From: Acidobacteriota bacterium
GTDB lineage: Bacteria; Acidobacteriota; Terriglobia; Terriglobales; Acidobacteriaceae
Assembly (NCBI GenBank): GCA_021781255.1
Contig: JAJXXG010000466.1
Location: forward strand, 1-6,445
DNA: 6,445 nucleotides
Direction of reading: 5' to 3'
Positions 1 through 4,393 of the stretch are shown here, one piece after another. The position numbers and the translations under genes were made by a program. How positions within the stretch are numbered: the first letter of the stretch is position 1; each line of letters opens with the position of its first letter. The notes below the pieces were generated by a model. That model saw nothing but the letters and a program-made list of their open reading frames with translations, ran no database searches and was not told where the DNA came from.

Positions 1-36
1 CACTCGCCCCGGCCAACCAATCCGCCCCCCGTACAC

Positions 37-65
37 TTGAATTTCGGGTGGAACACTGCGATAAC
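37..65 (+). promoter_or_regulatory. Possible promoter upstream of tRNA-Pro (weak)
   Basis: A TTGAAT hexamer at 37-42 and a GATAAC hexamer at 60-65 are 17 nt apart, and a TG precedes the second (TGCGATAAC). Each hexamer matches 4 of 6 consensus sigma-70 positions. Transcription would start near 72 and run through the hairpin at 96-137 before reaching the tRNA, which weakens the assignment. Such matches are common by chance. Confidence 0.2.
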
Positions 66-95
66 AGGTTTCGGCCCAACGGCTCGACCTCCTCG

Positions 96-137
96 CCGCA
101 ACCGGTTCCCTTCCCCAGGGAAAACCACCGGTTGCGG
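96..137. repeat. Long inverted repeat, terminator-like hairpin
   Basis: CCGCAACCGGT (96-106) is perfectly complementary to ACCGGTTGCGG (127-137), giving an 11-bp stem. It continues into an inner 5-bp stem (TCCCT 107-111 with AGGGA 117-121) closing a 5-nt loop. The only interruption is a 5-nt bulge (AAACC, 122-126) on the 3' side. No T tract follows, so it is not a classical rho-independent terminator. GC-rich bacteria often use terminators without a U tract, and the position upstream of the tRNA would suit the end of a gene left of the window. A bidirectional terminator or a structured RNA element are alternatives. Confidence 0.55.
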
Positions 138-176
138 GCATACGACAGGTTTTGCCACCGGCCGCACGGCCGCACA

Positions 177-194
177 GGCCCGGCTGCCCGGGCC
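177..194. repeat. 7-bp GC-only hairpin
   Basis: GGCCCGG (177-183) pairs perfectly with CCGGGCC (188-194) around a 4-nt loop (CTGC). It lies about 40 nt before the tRNA and 40 nt after the larger hairpin. It could be part of a termination or processing region, but no T tract follows. Confidence 0.35.
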
Positions 195-232
195 CAAGGG
201 AATCACCGCGATTCCTGAACGGCCAGAATTAT

Positions 233-307
233 CGGGACGTGGCGCAGCTTGGCTAGCGCGCTTGACTGGGGGTCAAGAGGTCGCAGGTTCAAATCCTGTC
301 GTCCCGA
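233..307 (+). tRNA. tRNA-Pro, anticodon GGG
   Basis: The gene folds into a complete cloverleaf. The acceptor stem CGGGACG (233-239) pairs perfectly with CGTCCCG (300-306), and A307 is the discriminator. The D stem is GCGC/GCGC (242-245, 256-259). The anticodon stem CTTGA/TCAAG (261-265, 273-277) encloses the loop CTGGGGG, with T at position 33 and anticodon GGG at 268-270, reading CCC and CCU proline codons. The T stem GCAGG/CCTGT (one G-U pair) encloses TTCAAAT. The next bases are CTT, so the 3' CCA must be added by tRNA nucleotidyltransferase; this points away from enterobacteria and towards actinomycetes or similar phyla. The 3' halves of tRNA genes are frequent integration sites, and accessory genes follow directly downstream, but no integrase or second att copy is in view. 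Confidence 0.96.
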
Positions 308-322
308 CTTGCTGATTGCCGG

Positions 323-350
323 TTGAACTGCCTTTCTGGTAGGCTATGAC
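323..350 (+). promoter_or_regulatory. Possible sigma-70-type promoter of the operon
   Basis: TTGAAC (323-328) and TATGAC (345-350) are separated by 16 nt and each match 4 of 6 consensus positions. The predicted start, near 357, lies 25-30 nt before a good Shine-Dalgarno sequence and small ORF, and all downstream genes point the same way. It is the best-placed promoter candidate for the cassette, but it is only a sequence match. Confidence 0.3.
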
Positions 351-381
351 TCCTTGGTCAAGGGCCAACCCGCATTGGAAT

Positions 382-387
382 AAGGAG
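382..387 (+). promoter_or_regulatory. Strong ribosome binding site of the small ORF
   Basis: AAGGAG lies 7 nt upstream of the ATG at 395. It is the best Shine-Dalgarno match and spacing I noticed before any start codon in the window, clearly better than that of the large gene starting at 739. Confidence 0.5.
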
Positions 388-394
388 AGCTGGC

Positions 395-466
395 ATGGCG
401 GAGCCGTTGAATGAGCTACGGATTCTCGGCGTACATCCCCTCCTCCCGTCCGTTCAGGACACGTAG
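395..466 (+). CDS. Possible leader peptide or truncated gene start, 23 aa
   Basis: A 23-codon frame starts at ATG 395, 7 nt after AAGGAG, and ends at TAG 464-466. The product begins MAEPLNELRILG and is rich in leucine and proline, with no domain I recognise. It ends 7 nt before the large inverted repeat at 474-516 and about 60 nt before the next frame, a layout resembling a leader peptide followed by an attenuator-type hairpin. It could instead be the surviving start of a gene cut off by the rearrangement that truncated the downstream restriction gene, or simply non-coding. The ribosome binding site is the only real support for translation. Confidence 0.3.
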   Translation: MAEPLNELRILGVHPLLPSVQDT

Positions 467-473
467 TTCGTAA

Positions 474-516
474 GGGGCCACCCACCGTTCAGAAATGGTG
501 AAAAGAGGGTGGCCCC
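474..516. repeat. Perfect 10-bp inverted repeat before the operon
   Basis: GGGGCCACCC (474-483) is exactly complementary to GGGTGGCCCC (507-516). Inside, ACCG (484-487) can pair with TGGT (496-499) through one G-T wobble, closing an 8-nt loop. A 7-nt purine bulge (GAAAAGA, 500-506) remains on the 3' side. No T tract follows. The 3' arm ends 10 nt before the ATG at 526 and contains the only SD-like purine run there (GAGGG, 505-509), so folding would hide it. Candidate roles are an attenuator, a protein-binding operator or a translational switch. Confidence 0.6.
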
Positions 517-525
517 GAATCGCTA

Positions 526-729
526 ATGATCGAGACAAAGGCAGCATCAGAACTCAGCGATCCGGTTGTTCAGGCCAAGTGCGAAGCCGCTGTAAAATGG
601 TGCGAGCACGCCTCCGCCTACGCAAAGCAAAACAGCGGTAAGCCGTGGAAGTATGTGCTGATCCCACATGATGTGGTCGCAGAAACCATGACCCTCGCTG
701 GGTTAATGAGGGAAACCGGAAATCGGTGA
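526..729 (+). pseudogene. C-terminal remnant of a type III restriction / Res-like helicase-nuclease
   Basis: This 67-residue frame looks like only the last part of a large protein. From memory of the family, ETKAA followed by KWCEHAS and KPWKYVLIPHD (residues 39-49) is the usual C-terminal end of Res-type DEAD-box subunits of type III restriction enzymes, proteins of roughly 900-1000 residues. The E-T-K (residues 3-5) fits the E-x-K part of the PD-(D/E)xK nuclease motif. The helicase part and the start of the nuclease domain are missing. The frame is open upstream to a TGA at 499-501, and codons from about 502 (reading KEGGPESL) may still belong to the homologous region, so ATG 526 is probably an internal methionine. 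It has no well-spaced ribosome binding site. The stop lies 9 nt before the next gene in the same frame, so the intact res gene was probably the preceding gene of the same operon. A short functional protein is possible but less likely. Confidence 0.7.
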
Positions 730-738
730 TCCGACGCT

Positions 739-2166
739 ATGCCAGCCACATCAAGCGCAAGTCTTCTGATCGAGCAGCCTCTCCAGATCTTCTGGACCAC
801 ATACGATCCGCTTGACCTCGCCAGCGGCAGCCTTGATCCGCTCGGCTTCGCTCGCGGCTACTTGGCTCTTGCCGACCGGTTTCTTCCCAGCTTTACCACG
901 GTTACGACGGTTCCGCGTTATGTCTCGATGCTATGCGCGGCCTTGAAGTCAGTGCAGGCCCACCATCGTCCTGAGTCAGAGATGGCTTCCTCCAAGTCAC
1001 GGCAAGAACGCCTAAAGCTGGTCAAGTCCTTTGAACGCGCTTGGGCGCTGGCATGCGGGCTTGCCGCCCAGGATATCGCTATCGGTTCAGCGGCGGTGAC
1101 AGGACTGCGGGGAATCCGTTACGTCAATCGGCAGATGGAGACGCTCTCGGGGCGAGACAAATACATAAAAACCGGCTCTTTTAACCTACTATCCAACCAA
1201 GTCCGCTATGGCGGCATCGGCATCTATTCTACCTTTATGGAGGAGTGCCACCTTGCATCGATGCAGAGCTTTACCTTGCGGCCACTAGGCGAAGCGCTTG
1301 CCGATGAATTCCCTCTACCCCCGCCCGGGACCGCAATTCACGACGAAGACTCTCGGTTATCTCTGGAAGCTCTCCGGGAATGGGGAGGCCACGCCCACAT
1401 CGGAGCATTCACGGCTCGCGAGGGAGCCACACTTGGGGAGGCACTCCGTGGCGGCGAGGAAGCCGACCACTCCGACCATGTTCGATGGGCGGCGTTACGA
1501 ATGCTCAAGAAAGTGAATCCACAACCTGGCTATGAGGAAGCAGAGTTGCTTCGTCGTATAGCCGATGGACTTCGCAGCGGAACATTTGACGAACTCAAGG
1601 TACCGGCGGCGTGTTTAACGCAGATCGGCGCGACACTTCACATTCTTGAACCATTTGAGCAGTTTTACCAGAGCGCCATTTTCATCTTCGAGCGAATTCG
1701 CGGCGCTGCTACTGATGACATTGAAGTCAGTCTTTCCGATCTTGCGCGCACGGAGCCGATGCAGGAAGCCCGGCAGGCGATCCTCAAGGGCGCTGCCAGT
1801 TTGCAGTGGAACCTGCAAACAGCCCGCGAGGACAATGCAACCACGACAGCGGAAGTTGACGCTGTTTTGCGAGAGTCGGGAATACTGGCACTTGCCAACG
1901 AAGTGCTCCATCCGGCGACTGACGCCGCAGAGTTAATGCGGCTCATCGTTCGGCGACACTCTCAGGTGCAATCTGGCAAATTCGATAAAGGCTTGCCAAA
2001 AGCCGCCTGGACCCGCTTAGCAGACGGTGGGGACAGAGTGCGATTGACGGCCCAGCGCCACCAACTGCCGGTATCACAACGACCAGCGACATGGAAGGAC
2101 GCGGGCCGTCACCCGTATCGCACGAACAGTGCCTTTGCCTTCATCCGTGCATGTGACATTAAGTGA
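739..2166 (+). CDS. Uncharacterised 475-aa protein, first gene of PLD-helicase cassette
   Basis: I do not recognise this family and assign no function. The 475-residue product appears soluble: no signal peptide or clear membrane segment is seen. Motif-like blocks are an N-terminal segment containing LPSFTTVTTVPRYVSML (49-65), GLRGIRYV (122-129), a glycine- and tyrosine-rich QVRYGGIGIYSTF (154-166), GKFDKGLPKAAW (413-424) and a C-terminal HPYRTNSAFAFIRAC (458-472). The N-terminal T-T-x-x-RY pattern loosely recalls proteins such as DUF6361 found in other PLD and helicase defence loci; that comparison is from memory and weak. The frame has a stop 9 nt upstream (727-729), so ATG 739 is the earliest usual start. 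No good Shine-Dalgarno precedes it, so translation may depend on coupling to the upstream remnant. The PLD gene starts 13 nt after its stop. The N- and C-termini look complete. Confidence 0.88.
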   Translation: MPATSSASLLIEQPLQIFWTTYDPLDLASGSLDPLGFARGYLALADRFLPSFTTVTTVPRYVSMLCAALKSVQAHHRPESEMASSKSRQERLKLVKSFERAWALACGLAAQDIAIGSAAVTGLRGIRYVNRQMETLSGRDKYIKTGSFNLLSNQVRYGGIGIYSTFMEECHLASMQSFTLRPLGEALADEFPLPPPGTAIHDEDSRLSLEALREWGGHAHIGAFTAREGATLGEALRGGEEADHSDHVRWAALRMLKKVNPQPGYEEAELLRRIADGLRSGTFDELKVPAACLTQIGATLHILEPFEQFYQSAIFIFERIRGAATDDIEVSLSDLARTEPMQEARQAILKGAASLQWNLQTAREDNATTTAEVDAVLRESGILALANEVLHPATDAAELMRLIVRRHSQVQSGKFDKGLPKAAWTRLADGGDRVRLTAQRHQLPVSQRPATWKDAGRHPYRTNSAFAFIRACDIK

Positions 2167-2179
2167 AGAGGCTGGATCG

Positions 2180-4393
2180 ATGGCAAAAATAAACAAAAAG
2201 ATCGCGACTCCTCTCATCGACGCCGTCCGGCCTATGGACGCAGATGGCCCGCTCGTTTCGTTGATTTGCTCCACATACGGTCTTTCGCTTGACCAACCCA
2301 ACTTCTTTGAGCAGGACTTTCTCCCGACGGTTCTCGGACTCGGCGGAGTGCGTGACCGTGGCTACGCCGTCCCCGTGGCAATGGAGCGAAAGCTGAAAGA
2401 GGTCTACTCAGCCTTGGTCGCCGACGCGCATGCGATCGCTGATGGCGGCAGGCCAAGTTTACAAATTGACATCCTTCCAATCGGCCATCGGACCAACCAT
2501 GCCAAGATAGTGCTAATCCACCGCAAGAGGTTGATCCGACTCATCATTGCTTCGGCCAATCTCACGCATGAAGGCTATCGGCGACAGAGGGAAATCGCGG
2601 TCGTCCTCGACCTCAGAGACGGTGGGCCGCTCCCCCTCGCCGTGCTTCGGACTGCACTGGATCGATGGTCTGCGATTCTCGGCACGTCGATTAGCGTGCC
2701 AATGCAGAAGGCATTTGATGCGGCGATTCGCCAAGCGCAAGGTTGGGCCTTGCCTACGACGTTCACCAGCGGCCGCGAAATGGAAGTGGTTTTCGGGGGT
2801 GGTCCGAAGCCCTTATGGCAAGCACTCGTCGAAGCCTGGCCGGAAGGCGAGGAACTCCTGGATTGGTGCATATGCTCGCCGTTTTGGCCGGACAGCACGG
2901 GCGGGGAAACCCCCTTCGAGGCAATTGCCCGTGGTCTTGATGCGCGGGGCGCACACTTGGAGAACGCCAGGTTGCAGATCATGACTTGTGCGGACTCGCC
3001 GGGTGAAAAAGCCCGTCCGAAGTTTCCATTCCAGCTCGCCCGGAAGCTATACGAAGGCGGTTTCCCCGTTCGCAACGGCTATATTGCCGCAGCGCGGCTT
3101 GAGGCCCTGCGTGAGGAAATTCCAGAGGGCATGGCTGAGGATCACCGTGAACTGCACGCGAAATGGGTGCTACTACGTGGCCCGACTACCGCCGTCATGC
3201 TGATCGGTTCAGCGAACGTCACACGCAAGGGGCTTGGGGTGGGTGCCCGGCCGGAGACCGCGAACATCGAGGCGTGCGTCCTCATTACGGTACCGGCAAC
3301 GGAGGTGGACCCCGAGGTCTGGATGCGTCCGCTCGCTGAGGAAGGCATCGTCGATCTTGCCTCTTTCCAAGAGAGTCAATTCCAGGAGGCCGCTGCTGAG
3401 GAGGACGATAGCTCGCCGTGGCCTGACTTCATCGCCCGCATAGAGGTAGTAGCCCACTGGGAGAATGGACCCGACCCGGTAGGTTCCGTTCGCGCAATTT
3501 TACGCCCCGGCCAACATCCAGCGTTCTCTATTTCGCCAGTCCAGGAACGCAGCGATTTACCTTCGACTCCCCTCATATGCCTCAAAGCAAGCGTGGCAGA
3601 GGATGGCGTTCCTATCATAACTCCGGCCGATGCCCAAGCTATTCGCCGCATACTGACCAGTCGTATGGTACAGGTAACGTGGGGAGAGCCATCCGCCTCG
3701 GTTCGCTTCCCCGTCAATATTGACGAACGCAGCAAAGCAGCGCTTCCCAGCGTGCTGGGCGCACGCCCGGACGAGCAGCAACTCCTTGCTTATTTCCACG
3801 GCCGGATTAGCGAGGAAGACCTGATCGAGCTATTGGAGCGACGGGCAGCACAAGCCCTGACGGGCACATTGGCACCCACGCCCAAGGAGGCCGAGCGCCT
3901 GCGGCAACTTCAGAGCTACCTCCTCCGCGACTTTGTGGAAAGCCTGTTTGGTCTTACCGAAACACTCCGACAGTCCATGCGGTCACCCCGCGCATTCGAG
4001 CAGGCACTTGTTGGTGATTTCAGCCCGGTAAGCCTCGCTGAACAGGTGCTCCAGTCATTACGTGCTGGACGGCGCTCGCCAACCGCCACAGCCTTTCAGT
4101 TTGTCGAACTGATTCAGGTCGTTGCAGGGCTGCAACCGATGCCGCAGGACGGACTGCCAGTTCAAGAGATACAGGCATTGGAAGAAGTGCGTGCGCGTGG
4201 GATTTCGCATTTGCTGGCCCTTGCGGCAAGCGCTGCGGAGCGAGCCGATTTCCGTCAGACGTGCTGTGACCGGGACTTTTCTCGCTTCGTTGCAGCATCG
4301 CTGCCCACTCCTGTCGCCAAGCAGTGGACACAGCTTGTCACCAACGGCGCGACTGTTGAAGCCGCAGCCTCCCGCGTAGGGGGTGCTCTCTGA
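2180..4393 (+). CDS. Phospholipase D-superfamily protein with two HKD motifs, 737 aa
   Basis: The product is probably a phosphodiesterase of the PLD superfamily, a fold used by nucleases, Tdp1 and restriction effectors as well as lipases. Two half-sites are visible: H107-A-K109 followed by IASANLT with N127 and a downstream GYRRQREI, and H326-A-K328 followed by LIGSANVTRKGLG with N346 and NIEACVLI. Each has the HxK plus asparagine layout, so a complete two-half active site can form. The NLT/NVT form resembles nucleic-acid-acting members more than lipases. Residues from about 415 to 737 form a long C-terminal region of unknown fold, partly helical and charged. No secretion signal is seen, so it should act in the cytoplasm. 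I chose ATG 2180 (MAKINKK) with AAGAGG at 2166-2171; a GTG at 2129 would add 17 residues and overlap gene A. Its stop overlaps the helicase start by 1 nt, suggesting the two are made in fixed ratio. Target (DNA or RNA) is not known. Confidence 0.9.
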   Translation: MAKINKKIATPLIDAVRPMDADGPLVSLICSTYGLSLDQPNFFEQDFLPTVLGLGGVRDRGYAVPVAMERKLKEVYSALVADAHAIADGGRPSLQIDILPIGHRTNHAKIVLIHRKRLIRLIIASANLTHEGYRRQREIAVVLDLRDGGPLPLAVLRTALDRWSAILGTSISVPMQKAFDAAIRQAQGWALPTTFTSGREMEVVFGGGPKPLWQALVEAWPEGEELLDWCICSPFWPDSTGGETPFEAIARGLDARGAHLENARLQIMTCADSPGEKARPKFPFQLARKLYEGGFPVRNGYIAAARLEALREEIPEGMAEDHRELHAKWVLLRGPTTAVMLIGSANVTRKGLGVGARPETANIEACVLITVPATEVDPEVWMRPLAEEGIVDLASFQESQFQEAAAEEDDSSPWPDFIARIEVVAHWENGPDPVGSVRAILRPGQHPAFSISPVQERSDLPSTPLICLKASVAEDGVPIITPADAQAIRRILTSRMVQVTWGEPSASVRFPVNIDERSKAALPSVLGARPDEQQLLAYFHGRISEEDLIELLERRAAQALTGTLAPTPKEAERLRQLQSYLLRDFVESLFGLTETLRQSMRSPRAFEQALVGDFSPVSLAEQVLQSLRAGRRSPTATAFQFVELIQVVAGLQPMPQDGLPVQEIQALEEVRARGISHLLALAASAAERADFRQTCCDRDFSRFVAASLPTPVAKQWTQLVTNGATVEAAASRVGGAL
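4378..4383 (+). promoter_or_regulatory. Ribosome binding site choosing the helicase start
   Basis: AGGGGG lies 9 nt before the ATG at 4393 and 12 nt before the second in-frame ATG at 4396. Spacing and the TGATG overlap favour 4393; the choice changes the protein by one residue only. Confidence 0.4.

Larger units (their letters stand above)
1..232. other. Non-coding upstream region rich in GC hairpins
   Basis: I see no credible protein gene in this stretch. The only sizeable frame, starting at 37 on the + strand, runs straight through the tRNA and is dismissed as an artefact. The region carries three inverted repeats: a strong one at 96-137, a 7-bp GC stem at 177-194, and a 6-bp stem with a 5-nt loop at 199-215 (GGAATC/GATTCC). 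It most likely contains the transcription end of a gene left of the window and the promoter region of the tRNA. That assignment is inference. Confidence 0.6.
308..525. other. Leader-like intergenic region between tRNA and operon
   Basis: This stretch holds no gene longer than a 23-codon ORF. In order it contains a promoter-like pair (323-350), a short inverted repeat CCTTG/CAAGG (352-356, 359-363), the small ORF with its ribosome binding site (382-466) and the large hairpin (474-516). A minus-strand frame covering 485-273 ends in TGFEPATS, the well-known false protein produced by reading a tRNA T-arm backwards, so it is not a gene. The region reads as the promoter and 5' leader of the downstream operon, or as scar DNA left when the upstream part of a restriction gene was lost. 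Confidence 0.5.

Noticed and set aside
37..315. 92-codon + strand frame upstream of and through the tRNA
   Set aside because: It reads through the whole tRNA and ends in the familiar tRNA-derived string VAGSNPVVP; it also crosses the hairpin region and has no domain.
273..485. 70-codon - strand frame ending in TGFEPATS
   Set aside because: TGFEPATS is the well-known false peptide from reading a tRNA T-arm in antisense; the rest covers leader DNA.
450..492. 8-bp direct repeat CCGTTCAG at 450-457 and 485-492
   Set aside because: Short and isolated; it could be a deletion scar but nothing else supports it.
2129..2179. Upstream GTG start for the PLD gene
   Set aside because: It would add 17 residues overlapping the end of gene A, with no ribosome binding site; ATG 2180 begins a lysine-rich start after AAGAGG and fits better.
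2575..3075. 166-codon - strand frame opposite the PLD gene
   Set aside because: It is antisense to the region containing the PLD catalytic motifs, and its composition is that of a complementary-strand shadow with no motif of its own.
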